A stretch of DNA of 64,000 nt from Adiantum capillus-veneris (lineage: Eukaryota; Streptophyta; Polypodiopsida; Polypodiales; Pteridaceae), in assembly GCA_014529385.2 (NCBI GenBank), contig CM043968.1, positions 26,859,013 through 26,923,012 of the forward strand, in the 5' to 3' direction. The notes beneath the pieces were generated by a model. It had not been told where the DNA came from, did no database searches, and saw only the letters and a program-made list of their open reading frames with translations. Shown piece after piece: positions 50,275 through 62,294 of the stretch. The position numbers and the translations under genes were made by a program. The first letter of the stretch is position 1; each line of letters begins with the position of its first letter.

Positions 50275-51760
50275 ACCCTTATAAATTTGCAGAATTCTGC
50301 CCACACTTGTCATATAAAGTGAGCTTATACAACCCACCTCATAAAATGTCAAATGCAACAATTTCATCACCAAAATTGAGATCATGTATTATACATCTGT
50401 CATCCACAAATTTAACTACAAGACCAAGTCTAGCAAGTGCAAATACATACAAAAAATTCTTCTTGATCCCAGGTGCATAAAATGCATTAAAAAGTGTGAA
50501 AGAATTGCCATTTGCAGCAATAAGCACAATCTTTTCAACTCCCTGAACCGGATTAAAGGCATTGTTGGCACAAGTAACTGAATTTTCGTGAGGGATAGAC
50601 TCAAGAGAGGTGAACAAATCACGATGTGAGGTAATGTGCTTTGTAGCACCACTGTCAAAATGTCACATATGTGAATTTGCAACAACTGACATGCATGCAT
50701 CATGGACAGCAGGATTATAGGTACACTCTGCACTAAAATCCCATTCTGCATCAACATCAACATCACAGTCTCCTTTCACAGAAGACTCAACAATAGCTAC
50801 ATTTGTAGTGGATCCAGCATTTTCAGTGGAACCGCCCTCTTTCTTCTTAGCCTCTTTGGCTTTCAACTTAGGACACTGCTTGATCAAGTGATCATTAGCT
50901 TTACAATAATGGCAGTGCATCTTCTTTTTGCCCTTATCACCAGAATTTCCAAAAGAGTTGTTTCCAGTAGAAGCATTAGGAACATGTGATTTTCCACTCA
51001 TATAAGAAACCATAAGAAGTGGCTGCAATGTATTACCACCCTTCCTTTGAGTAGCAATAAAATCCTGTTCAACTGCACGATGTCTAGTCCTATATTTTTT
51101 GAAAAGTGACTCTTGCAACAGTAATGTGCACAATGCATCAAACAATACAACTTCAGGATATCCTTGGTTCATAAGTCTCTAAGTACTAGCAAAGGTCTGG
51201 TAAGAGTCCAACAAGACATCAAGAACATTCTGCACAAGGCAAGTGTCTGAAATGACTTCACCTACAGAAATAAGCTGCTCATTGATATCATTGACACCAG
51301 CAAGGAAAGTGTCCATATCATCTTTCTCATGCATAATCTTTGACTCCAGCTCTTTACGCATCAATGCAATTTTTGCCTCATTGCGGCTTGCATAAAGACC
51401 ATCCAAAATATCCCAAGCCTGTTTTGCAAATTTTGCTGAATGAATGTGAGGAGTAATGGTGAGCTTCACAGACAATGCAATCAATGCATGAGCCTGCATA
51501 TCCTTTACATCCCAATGAGCTTGTTCTACCGCAGGCAAAACAACTCTAACGTCAACAATCCTTGCAGCAAGACGTGCAACATCCTCAACATCGCCTGTAT
51601 CCTCAGAACTAGGACGTACATCAATGCCCTGCACAATGTTCGATACGCCCTTTGCCATAAGAACATGTTGCATCATATAAGCCCACATAGGGTAATTTTC
51701 CCCATCCAATCTTTCCTCAGCAGCAAACATCTTGAGCACATATGTGTTGTTGTCAGCCAT
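50275..51760 (-). pseudogene. copia gag and protease (minus strand), gag largely open
   Basis: Gag begins MADNNTYVLKMFAAEERLDG at about 51757 and stays open past the KAKIALMRKELESKIMH-like region to a stop at 51179. After the stop it continues with a CCHC knuckle HCHYCKANDHLIKQCPK near 50920-50880. The protease region follows (LFTSLESIPHENSVTCANNA, PGIKKNFLYVFALARLGLVV) and is cut off near 50275 at the gypsy junction. It is the same family as the plus-strand copia at 15.2 kb. Confidence 0.82.
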
Positions 51761-52033
51761 GGTAAGTGTTGCACCTGATATGAAAACTGCCCGAAAAGAG
51801 GAGAAGGAAAGCAGGAACAACACGTGCTATATAGCACAAATCGTAGAAGACCGTAAGGACATGTTATGCAAAAAACAACACTGATAGAATTTTTGCACAA
51901 AATGACAAAATAGCATGTGCAGTATTGTCTATAGTGGAAATGAAGGCCGAAATGAGCCCGAATCAAAAATCTGAGAAAGTGAGTAGGCGTGTGCTGGAGC
52001 TGCTAACGACTAAGCCCGAGAGGATGTAACCTG

Positions 52034-52045
52034 CTCTGATACCAA
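52034..52045 (-). other. Primer binding site of the minus-strand copia
   Basis: On the minus strand TGGTATCAGAGC follows the LTR end CCAACAAT, as in the copy at 15466. It fixes the 5' end of this element at the right LTR. Confidence 0.88.
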
Positions 52046-52047
52046 TT

Positions 52048-52275
52048 GTTGGAATTAGGGCTGCATGAAAACACACACAACTTGGAGAAGACGAAGGAAG
52101 CTCAAGGCACACAACAGAGAGTGTATTACTTAGTGTGCAATGGAAAGATAGATAGCCCTAGAATGAATGGGTGCATATACATAGACGGGGGAAAAAACCT
52201 CTTAGTGAGGGAAAAAATCCCCCGACGGTCCTAAGTGTGTTCAAACACATCACTACTGCATGTATATGGTAACAA
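52048..52275 (-). repeat. copia 5' LTR (minus strand), 228 bp
   Basis: Reverse complement begins TGTTACCATATACATG and ends AATTCCAACA. It has the same length as the LTR at 20168-20395. Confidence 0.85.
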
Positions 52276-52327
52276 AGAGCGCTAGAAATGTGAACACCAG
52301 GTAAATACAAGTTGTCCCTCTAGAGGG

Positions 52328-52402
52328 GATCCAACGGGGGATTTGAACCCACAACCCGTACATTGAAAAGCCAAAGCCTTACCATTAGACCAACTCTTTG
52401 GG
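52328..52402 (-). tRNA. tRNA-like sequence with Pol III A and B boxes (relic or SINE head)
   Basis: On the minus strand TGGTCTAATGG (52392-52382) fits the A box and GGTTCAAATCC (52349-52339) fits the B box, 32 bases apart as in a tRNA gene. The T arm is nearly intact, but I cannot pair the anticodon stem or the acceptor stem. It is probably a decayed tRNA or the head of a tRNA-derived SINE. It lies just outside the copia LTR. Confidence 0.35.
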
Positions 52403-52536
52403 CACTTGCAATTGCATGTTTGTCTAAGCATCCACTTAGAAATGGACTTCAGTGTAGGGTTGTACTTTTGACAAAAGACATATACTTCCTCCCCTCCACC
52501 GTTATTTTTGTTTTCAAAATTTTGAAGATACTCCTC

Positions 52537-52640
52537 CTTTTTTTTCCAAAACTCACGGGTGTGAGTGAATGTATTAATTAAATAAAAAAATTACATGACC
52601 TCTCATGCTCACAGACCGAGCCAGGGAAACCATAGAAGAT
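52537..52640 (-). mobile_element. LINE 3' end relic (minus strand)
   Basis: T-run followed by CCAAAACTCACGGGTGTGAG, then AATTACATGACC and a GAGCATGAGAGG-like block on the other strand, homologous in order to the LINE 3' ends at 1-240 and 55497. No coding part. Confidence 0.5.
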
Positions 52641-53211
52641 ACTCCTACCTTACAATTACAATCCTTTGCTATGAAGTCAATCTTTCATCACATAAGGGTA
52701 TGTTTGATTGCTAGTACACACAAAGAGGTCACCTTTGATCTTGATTTTCCCTTTCTTCAATGGACTTGCCTTGGTGTTATATGTAATTATACCTCTTTAT
52801 CATAGACTAATATATGACCGTGCGTTGCTGCGGCTAGAAAATACATGTCTTCTATTTTTACAACTACAAAGGTGAAAAATTATATAGATTCTATTCTTCT
52901 ACATGTATACACTCTCTTGTATTTCAAAAAAATGATTCACAACATCTCTCTATGGATTCTCAAAAAAATTTATACATGCAGGAGGCAACAAATATTCCTT
53001 TAATACCAAGATTGGAAGGTTCTCACATGTTATGTAGGATTTTCTTGCCCTTATTCAATGGATCTAGGAGTGCTTTATAGCTATTGAAGAGAACAATGAG
53101 AGAGAGAGAGAGAAGGAGAGAGAGGAGATTAGCATTTATATTCTCCTCCTCCTCCTCCTCGCCCTTCTCTCTCTTTAATTGGATAGCTCTCTAGGTTGCT
53201 TGCAGTTGTTT

Positions 53212-53216
<5 letters not shown>
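52641..53216. other. No gene seen
   Basis: AT-rich, with short GA and CTC runs at 53100-53170. Confidence 0.5.

Positions 53217-53290
<74 letters not shown>
53217..53290. repeat. (TC)n-(AC)n compound microsatellite
   Basis: About 17 TC units then about 20 AC units. Confidence 0.95.
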
Positions 53291-53292
<2 letters not shown>

Positions 53293-53473
53293 CTAGTGCC
53301 CAAAAAACACTTAGTAGGTTTTCTTACCTTCTAATCTAAAATTTAGAGGTAACGTTTCAAAATTTGTAGGTGACATTACACTTTTTTCTCAAGATTTTCT
53401 CTCAATTCATGAAGTCTCCAACGTTTATGGTGTTCGTCAAACAATAGAAGTTTCTTCTTGTTAAGCAACATGC

Positions 53474-53567
<94 letters not shown>
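53474..53567. repeat. (GA)n-(GATA)n-(GA)n compound microsatellite
   Basis: About 20 GA units, seven GATA-type units, then about 14 GA units. Confidence 0.95.
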
Positions 53568-53568
<1 letters not shown>

Positions 53569-54652
53569 TGATTGTATGATAAAAAAGAGAGCACAGAGGG
53601 TCTGCTAGCTCCATGATGAAGGATAATTTAACCTTGAATAGCTTCTCCAAGGAGATGTTGCACATCTTTGGTCAACATGGAACACGATCATGCCTATGTG
53701 TACCACATATGAGAGATGCAGGTGTCCACGGATGTGCAGAAGATGTGTAGTGCCATTGCCACCCAATGAGCCATCTTGTGAGGAGTACCATCACCACTTG
53801 GTTGCACTCACATCGAGCTGGTATGCTAAAGATGGATAATTACAAGCCTTTAGAAGAGGTGAAAAGAATCATAGCTCATATTTCCTCATTGGATGACTTA
53901 TACATCAGACTCAACATTCTTGAGTCCATGGGATTGGTCCCTAACTTGATGTAGGAAGAGATGAAGAATGGTTTACAAACATCAAAGCATGTTGTTGGGT
54001 TGCGAGCCTTAAAAGGATCATCTCCATACCCATCCCACATTCATGCAAACCAGCAGTTCGAGAAACCATTAATGTGTTAAGACAGCATGCAAGGTCTAGA
54101 TGAGGGAGAATATCCCTCTTCACCATCATCATTAGATGTTGGATCAATGGCACCTTCAACAAATAATCAGTATCGCATTGCGACACCTTCCTCTCCCTAC
54201 TAAAAGTGTCAAAGCTTTCATCTCTTGTAACATTGATATTGTGTATCCTAGTGCTGGAAAAAGGGCTAGGTTTAGTGTAATCCCACCTAGAAATGTATTT
54301 GAGTGTACGCTTCCAAGTTTTTTGAGAGAAATATTGTGTATTTGAGTGCTAAAAAAAAACCTAGATTTAGTATGATCCCACCTGCAAAATAAAACCTTGA
54401 AATATAGTAAGCTTGCCTTTAAAATTTCCCATACATAGGTTTTCCAAGTTTTTGGGACACAGACACACACACAGATTCTATGCCTGCTTCTTTGTTTATC
54501 TATCTTGTGCACGTCTATACTCGGTGCCTCTAGCCTACCATATACCATCTTCGACAATAAACAAAAAAAAATCTCTTTGTTTCTCATAGCTCGTCTTGAG
54601 GCATCAAACCATGCAAAAATATTCCATGCCTTTGTGCTCATGTGGATGCATG

Positions 54653-54654
<2 letters not shown>
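53568..54654. other. Unassigned, with a 96-bp degenerate duplication
   Basis: ATTGTGTATCCTAGTGCTGG to AATCCCACCT (54238-54290) recurs with changes at 54334-54385. Coding-like plus-strand sequence at 53760-54000 (KMDNYKPLEEVKRIIAHISS) is not recognisable. Confidence 0.45.

Positions 54655-54731
<77 letters not shown>
54655..54731. repeat. (CT)n microsatellite
   Basis: About 38 CT units. Confidence 0.96.
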
Positions 54732-54733
<2 letters not shown>

Positions 54734-55496
54734 CGTGCCCTTTGGTCCCTTTTTGCCCTTAAAAAAAAAAGAGAATCTCTTTAGTTTTTCACAATTAAAA
54801 AACTCTTTAAAAAAAGAAAAAATATTCATTAAAAAAGGGGTGTCTCTCTCCTGCACGTGTCCTTCCCCTCGCTTTTCTTTTGAGGCTCACAGGTCAAAGC
54901 AAAAAGAGAGACGACTTTCCCTTTTTCAATTAGATCAACCTGAGCATCTCCTCTAGTTCCTATAAAAAGAAATGAAACAAGGTGAAAATTCACTATGGCC
55001 TACATAAGGCTATTGAGAGGAATATAATAATAAGGCTTCTGTAGGAAAAAGAAAATGAGAAAATGACACTAATATTCTAAAACATATGTTATCACAATAA
55101 AATATTACCTTTCTAAAAACAAGTGTAGCAATGAACTATTTAGATCATAATATATTAGAAGCATTATAAATAATGATTGAAAAAACACTTGATGCATTGC
55201 AAGAAATTGCAAAAAAACAAAGTGAAAGAGGATGGGAAAGATTGTGTGTGGCCCAATACCCAACGCCCCTCTTTAAAGAGGCCCACTCACAAGGGCTTAC
55301 GAAGGATAGTATAAAAATAATTGTCAACATTAGTTTGCAATTTTATACTAATAATCAAGCTTTATCCGGCAATTCACAATTTCACCCAAAATGCAACACT
55401 TTACTAAGGACTTACATAGCCCAAAAAATAAAGCCGACAATATATTTACTTTTGAATACTAGTGGGCATTGTTCAGCCTCACTAAAGTGACATGCT
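54732..55496. other. No gene seen
   Basis: A/T-rich sequence with several A-runs; no motif. Confidence 0.5.
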
Positions 55497-57735
55497 TTTT
55501 TTTTTTTGCAAAACTCACAATGGTGAATATATTATATTGATCAACCCAAAGAATTACAAATTCTTGTCATGCTTGCATCGAGCCATGACATCACAAGGAG
55601 ACCATAGATACATTGGCTGACAGGGGAGTTGCCCCGTCTTAAACCTTGCTAGCCAATTACAACAATGTTCTTCAACTTGATCCACTCGTCTGTTCTTCCA
55701 TTTCCCTAGGGTTAGAATCCTCCTCCTGCTTTCGTGAATTATTTCCATAAACTTGGTTGTTTCCATGGTGTTATTGAACACCCGATTGTTCCTGGTCTTC
55801 TAGATCTGTTCAAAGTATTACTATCTGACAATTTGCATTGTAATCAGCATCTCTTGATTCTTAAAAGTCCTTCCTCCTTGAAAGAGATCATTTTTATAGA
55901 AATATATCTTCCAATTCCTTTGGACCCACTTGCAGATCCCTCCTGCTAGACCGTAGATCACCGGGCATTTCTTAAAGAGATGGGAGAGGTCTTCACTGTC
56001 CATTTTGCATTGCGAGCATGTGTCTGGGCCGATCCCCCTATCAAGAACCTTCACCTCGATCGGTAAGGCACCCACTGTACCTTCCAAAGAAACACCTTCA
56101 TATCCTGAGGCAACTGTGGGCACCCAATGTTCTTGGTAACTATCGCCCATCTTCTTTTTGTCCTGTTCATTCCACATTGTTTCTTCAGGGGAAGGAATCA
56201 ATCTGTTGACGACGTAAGTGTGAGGTAGATTTCTTTAGTTTGAGGTTTATAGAAGTGTTTGTCCTTAGGCCAGCGCCAGGCTTTCCACTCAAACTTAGAC
56301 TCGCAGCTAGGGAGGTCCCAATTCTCTAGCCTTTCAAGGACTCTACTAATTAGCAGTCTCTCATTCCCATTCGGATTGTGTTGGAGAACCATTTGGTCAC
56401 TTTCTTTCCACTAGTTACAGCTATAATCCCAACGGTGGCCCACACGTTTAACACCTTTGTTGTTGATCTTTCTAGTAACTTCCCTCCAGAATGGGTTTAA
56501 GAGGATGCTTCTTGCCTTAGACAACCATGGGGACCAATGAGTAATAGAGTTGTGACAGAACCTCATCATCTCTCCCCACTCTAACGTCTATGTTTCTCTG
56601 ATACATTTCCAAACCAGTTGGCCCGTTGATCCCCCTAGCTTCAGGCTAGTCCACATGGGCGCAAGTAGTTTGTTGTGCACTTTGAGCCCTTTCCACTGAC
56701 CACCTGTTGAGCAGAGCTTGGCATTGTCCGTCAAGGCCTTGGCCATAATAGCCCAAGATTGGTTTTTCTTCGCAAGAGAAGCCATGAACTTGGCACAATG
56801 GGCCTCCACATGTGTGCTAGGATATTGCACTTTGAACCTGGGCAATGAAAATGTTTGCACAATTTCCAAAGATTTTCTAACAACTTGGGGCCAAGCTTTA
56901 AAAAATAGCAACGAGTCATCTGCAAAAAGTTTAGCAAGTAGTTGATTGTTGTTAGATAGAGACAGCCCTTGAATATCTCCTCTTGCGGCACTATCCTCCA
57001 ACAATGTTACTATAGGGTGAGATCCGATGGCAAACATAAGAGGGGCAAGAGGGCATCCTTGTTTGATGGATCTCTTGACCTGAAACCCTTCCACTACTCT
57101 CTCATTGAAAAGGAGATCCGAGTGGCTCCCTTCACCTAGAGTGCTCGTTACCCGACACATCTGAGGCCCAAAGCCCAGTGATTGCATAACATCTTCCACA
57201 AAAGACCATGTGATCCTATCATAGGCTTTATCTAAGTCTAATTGGAGCAAGATACATTCTTGCTTAGTGAAGGCGGCATACTCGATGCCGACCATTGCTG
57301 CTAGGATATTATCATATATTGACCTTCCTTTGATAAATCCATGCTGATGGTGAGTTATCACTTTGTCCAGAAGGGGAGATAGATTAAGGGAAACTGCTTT
57401 AGCAATAATTTTGTAGGCTACTGACATCATGGTTATGGGCCACCAATGTTTCAATTGGGAGCAGCACACTTGCTTCAAAATTGGTTTGATGAGTCCCCTT
57501 TTAATGCTAGGGTCTAAGACCCCATCATCCAAGGCGGCCTGGTTAGCCATTGCTATAATAGGGGACTTCAGCTTGTCCTAGTATTCCATGAAGAACTCAA
57601 TAGTCAGTCCATCCCATCTAGGGGATTTTTCTTTGCCTAAGGCTTGTAGCACGAGCGATCACTCTTCCTCGATGATCTCCCTTTCCAAGAGGTTAGCCTC
57701 AAAAATGGAAACGGTTTTTTTAATAGTTCCCAAAA
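55497..57735 (-). mobile_element. LINE, 5'-truncated (RT and zf-RVT), minus strand
   Basis: The T-run at 55497-55508 is the poly(A) tail on the minus strand. The RT is a 320-codon open frame (57550-56588) with HQHGFIKGRSIYDNILAAMV, LDLDKAYDRITWSFVEDVMQ, the IKQGCPLAPLMFAI block and the active-site FADDSLLFF. Downstream (about 56100-55900) is the zinc-binding zf-RVT motif, CSQCKMDSEDLSHLFKKCP. Stops at 57550-57700 and 56588-56200 break the frame. Endonuclease and ORF1 are missing, typical of 5' truncation after incomplete reverse transcription. It is the same family as the LINE at 9.85-12.4 kb. Confidence 0.9.
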
Positions 57736-58260
57736 ATGTTAAGAAATATGACGTAGCTAAGTAGATAATTGAGTAGATTACTTAATGGAGAGAGATAATT
57801 TTCACGCACAAGATATTATAGAGTAGAGACAGAGAGAGAGAGTACACACGATATACGTGGTTCACCCAATGTGGGCTACATCCATGGGAAAGCAGCAATG
57901 GCTTTAGTACTTCAAACAAGAAGTAGGTTACAAAGGGATCATACCCTTAATAGAGCTCCCACCTTGCTTCACTCTCACCACCTCACTCTATCAACTTCAC
58001 ACTATCAAATGTGTGTAGAAATGTCCTCCTTTTATAGGCCAAAAGGGCTATAAAAGGATTTCACACTATCAAATGTGTGTAGAAATGGCCTCCTTTTATA
58101 GGCCAAAAGGAGAGGGAATCCATGTGTAGCCACCCTTGTGATATGTCCAAATCGGACCCTCCGCCAAATTAGTCCGCGCCTCGGGATGGGTTTAGTGCGC
58201 CTCAAGAACCCGCTACCCACTTCCCAGTCATCGATCCCCTCACCCCCCCGCCCCCTAATT
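57736..58260. repeat. LTR-like sequence with internal 65-bp duplication
   Basis: TGTTAAGAAATATGACG followed by TATACGTGGTTCACCCAATG resembles the 5' part of plant copia LTRs that contain a TACGTGGTTC motif. A block TTCACACTATCAAATGTGTG recurs at 57995 and 58060, both ending TTTTATAGGCCAAAAGG. The other LTR end cannot be placed. Confidence 0.4.
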
Positions 58261-58711
58261 AAATTTTGTGTGTCACTTACTCACGAGGTGAAACTATAGA
58301 GAGTATGCATGAGGATGCAACTATTGAGTTTTTTGGTATAGATATGATGACTTTTTGTGCCTAGTTGATTGGTCAATGGCTGCTTCTACGTATATATTTG
58401 AAGATGGATATGGAGAGTGCTATTTCTAGTAATGGACAAGAAGCTTCTCAAGCAATGGACAAGAAGCATTCAAATGGCTTTTGTGTCTAAGAACAGTACC
58501 CTATGAGAGTTGGAGACCTAGTAAAAGAGATGTTGATAGACATCTCTGACCCTTTTTCCTTGATATCTCATTAGAAAACTTCTTTGATCAAGGGGAGTCT
58601 ACATGCCAATAAAAGGGTCAATGTGGATGGATATCACCACCACACATAGTGAAGATGTGTCTAAAGCAGCAAGCAAAGCATCCAACATTTGGTTAGGTTG
58701 TCATATCACAC

Positions 58712-58712
<1 letters not shown>
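58261..58712. other. No gene seen
   Basis: Short duplicated words (CAATGGACAAGAAGC at 58432 and 58456) but no recognisable gene. Confidence 0.45.

Positions 58713-58761
<49 letters not shown>
58713..58761. repeat. (GA)n microsatellite
   Basis: About 24 GA units. Confidence 0.95.
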
Positions 58762-58768
<7 letters not shown>

Positions 58769-59161
58769 TCACCAAGCACTAGCTTCTATGGAGTTGAGGT
58801 TCCATACATCTTTCAGGCCTAGACAAGGATCACTTGTTCCAAATTTGGTGTTAGAGGATGCCTTGCTAGTGTTTGTACGTGATTTGGTCACATAGTAATT
58901 CCTGTAAGAAATATAGAACAAAATAGGATTTTGTAGCAAGAGAGATATATAATGCAAAGTAGATTAGTGACAAATCAAAATTTAAATTAGCACTATTACA
59001 AAGTGATAGCCTCATCCACCCATGCGCTCTCAAGATAGAGCGTAGATGGAGATATAGACAACTAGAGCTGGTATGCAAGAATACAAGGGGCCGGTTATCC
59101 TTCAATATTGGATGACATGGTTTGTGGAGATGGAATCCTTATATAGAGCTACAGCTGGGTG

Positions 59162-59166
<5 letters not shown>

Positions 59167-59202
<36 letters not shown>
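59167..59202. repeat. (GT)n microsatellite
   Basis: About 17 GT units. Confidence 0.95.
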
Positions 59203-59203
<1 letters not shown>

Positions 59204-59382
59204 TTGCTTTATTTTTCCATCTTTACAGAACTTCATATTGAATTGTATCACTTATTATCTATCTTAAATAGTAGACTTCAATTCTTTACTCAATCTTAGA
59301 TACACAATACAAAAACTTGATTATAAATTAATGAATTGATCAATCGAGTACACTAAGTACAACCGGTATTTCAAGAGGAGTA

Positions 59383-59719
59383 CATTAGGGCCAATTTGGA
59401 TGAAAAAAGGGTTGTGTAAGGATCTGAAAAGGGGTAACCTAAAAAAGACCATGAAGATCTTACCAAAACTATTCAACATGGGTACTCATTGGATAGAGCT
59501 CATCAAGCGCCACCCATGGACCATTTGAGCGCTAGATTTGGAGTTCATATGAAAAAGTTATGGCTAAAATAGTGCAAAATATTCCAAAAGCAAGTGAAGG
59601 AGATCTTGACACGTGTACAAAAGTGCCATACTTTTGGAAATGTGGCTCCTCCTTGACCCTTAGATCAAGAATAGAGAAACCCTTTAACATCCCTTATTTC
59701 ATCCAAATTGGCCCTAATG
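59383..59719. mobile_element. 337-bp MITE with 29-bp terminal inverted repeats
   Basis: Left end 59383-59411 and the reverse complement of 59691-59719 agree at 28 of 29 bases, starting CATTAGGGCCAATTTGGATG. The interior has no ORF of note. No clear target-site duplication is seen. The first 18 bases match the left TIR of the 9.2-kb element at 14 positions without gaps, suggesting mobilisation by a related transposase. Confidence 0.85.
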
Positions 59720-62076
59720 AGGTACGTCTCCTCGTAGGTGAAGGAGGTCTGTACCTGCCACCATCCAAACATCCAAGCTTATTAGAATAGGCTACAATGA
59801 ATGGGTAGACAAGTACCAAGTGACTCCCACCACTTGTTATCGTTGTCACACCCCCCAGAATAACCTCCTACTACCCTGATTTATGCTCAATTACAATAGC
59901 ACATTTGAGAACAGCTCTAGCTTTTCTAGATAAGAATTTCCTAATCCTATAGGGTTCTATTGTTTGTAACTTTAGCTTCAGTCTGGTCGATTCCAATTTT
60001 TTATTAATTGCCTTAATTTTTTCTGGGCTAGTATTCACCCTAATCCGTGCAATGAGATTTATTTTGCTTGATTCTTTGTCATACAAGCATGCATTTTATA
60101 AGAATTGGTACTCATTATAATTCTAAATTTTTTTGCCAACGTTCTGTTTGTCTTATTAAGAAAAGTGCAAAAAAAAACCATAAACCATTTTCAACAATTC
60201 ACAACCACTTGAAGTAACTTTATGAACATGCTTCATCATCCATGTATATGAGCTACCAATAAATTAATTTGTAGTCTACTTCAAGAACCAGTTGATATTT
60301 GCTACCACATTTTTGTTATACTACTCAGGAATGAACCAGAATATATTAATAGAGTGCTTTTACACATATGATTGTTCAACAATTCACCTTACATCAATTA
60401 TCTATAGATAACCATAACACCAAATCCTAATATGTGTCTTATGAAAAGTGTATACTTACATACGTGTGTGTAAGTGGTCATATGTATCAGACATAGTTAC
60501 CCTAATCACACCTGGTATTTTTTGTATCATGTATTCATCCAACACTCACCACTACGAGCATGTTACACTTATCAAAGACCAACAGGGCCAAAACACTCCT
60601 AATCTCAAGCAATACATAGTGACAAACATGATCGGGTATATTTGTTACACCGAAGCATATCTACTGGTTTGGAAATTGTGTTTACAGGATTAAAAGCTTT
60701 TTTTTTCCCGGATCATATAAGTTTACATGATTTCCATCTATAAGCATCCATTTATGCATGTCCTTATTTACTCTTTATTGTAGACCAGCTACATGGTCTA
60801 CAATAAAGACATTTTAAATATGGTAGTAATCCCAAGAACTAACCATCAAATGAGAACACAAGAAAGAGTAAAATACACACAGATTCTTTTGTGTATACAA
60901 CACCCCCTCATTATATATCTATGTACAATCATTTATATGTGTAGTTCAGTCATGCAAAGCCTCCAAAATCTAGATCTTTACCCATACAAGATTAAGGATA
61001 AGAAAAACCATATTACTTCAAAATTTTGCTTAGTCCTCACAGAACCTTCCTGACTAAATGTGTAATGTACCATGCATATGTCCAAATAAATATTATGCCC
61101 CAGTATATCTCCTGCAATTTGGCCATGTGAGTGAATGTTTATTCCCAGATATACAATGCAAGCAATCAATCAGATTAGTAGGAACTTGGTTCATTTTGGA
61201 TAAAAAACTGTTTGACAAATCCTTCTTAGAAATACCAACCAACATAGATTTTCTATGCATACAGTATGTTATGCAATTTATTTAATCACCCATCATGCAT
61301 TTTTATCAAGACAAGGCATTCTACATTACCATTGCCAATATACAACGAAGTGTGTGTGCTTTCTCATAGTGCAAAAGTTAGTAGATCACATATCGGACCT
61401 ACCTATGATGAGGAGGCCATCGTCCTACTCGTTCTGTGAGTTGAGGAGTGTATTGCCGAAAGGAGCCCCAGGTGCAAGTGTCCTTTGCGGTTCCTAGGTT
61501 ATGATGCATGTGTGTGCAATGATAAGGAGTGCAAAATCGTATGTAGTACCCTGTTTGATAGATCCTTTATATGTTGCTTTGATACAGTGCCATATTCAAA
61601 TGAATCTAATGTACCCATATCAAAGTGCACTCATGCAGCCACCTAATTTTAAACATCCGGTTATTTAACTCCATAAGTTTTTATTCTATTTTCAATATGA
61701 GGTTATTGAGCCCTCTATTAGATGCATATCCGAGTCAACTACAGCTCATGAGGCCTTTGAATGCTACCATGTTCCCAGAAGATAACCCAATAGTACCCAT
61801 TCTTATGAGAACCACTAGGTAGACTATAATTTCTCTATGGAGAAACGGTTTTATTGAAAAAAAGCCCACGGGTATAATAGTGCGCATACCCTTATTACCA
61901 AGCTTGGTTAGTTTATCTACTGTCTTAGCAAAAAATCACTCAGAAAACATCTGGTTATCACTTTATGCTACCCCACCACTACTACCTTTGCTTGAAGGGG
62001 TATGCATCTGTCTGACCAATTTCTACATAAGTGAAAAATTGTCAGCAAATTAGCAAGATTCTAGCAAAGTCCTGTA
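59720..62076. other. No gene seen; one perfect short hairpin
   Basis: AT-rich. A perfect 15-bp stem with a 6-nt loop lies at 60773-60808 (CTTTATTGTAGACCA and its complement). A 71-codon basic ORF at 59871-60086 on the minus strand (EKIKAINKKLESTRLKLKLQ) is lysine-rich and unrecognised. Confidence 0.45.
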
Positions 62077-62170
62077 ATGTGTGTGTGTGTCGTGTGTGTG
62101 TGTGTGTGTGCATGCGTGTGCATGCGCGTGCATGTGCATGTGCACGCACTGCATGTGTGTGTGTGTGTGG
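62077..62170. repeat. Imperfect (GT)n / GTGCAT microsatellite
   Basis: GT runs interrupted by CATGCG and CATGTG units. Confidence 0.9.
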
Positions 62171-62294
62171 CCCTCCCCATCCGTGGGTTAAGGTGCACTT
62201 AGTGGGGGGTAGGCCCACTAAGTGGACCTATCCCCTCATCAAGTGTCTTAATGAGCTCAATAGTGTCAAATCGTGATCCACAAAAATGATTTTT

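Larger units (their letters stand above)
45716..52275 (-). mobile_element. copia element, minus strand, with gypsy fragment inside
   Basis: A left LTR (45717-45946) and a right LTR (52048-52275) flank copia sequences on the minus strand: gag and protease at 52000-50275, then RT and RNase H at 47570-46019. The expected integrase between them is missing and is replaced by a Ty3/gypsy fragment (about 47580-50250). The two LTRs differ at many positions, so they are old or come from two different copies. Order and orientation still fit one element. Confidence 0.7.
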
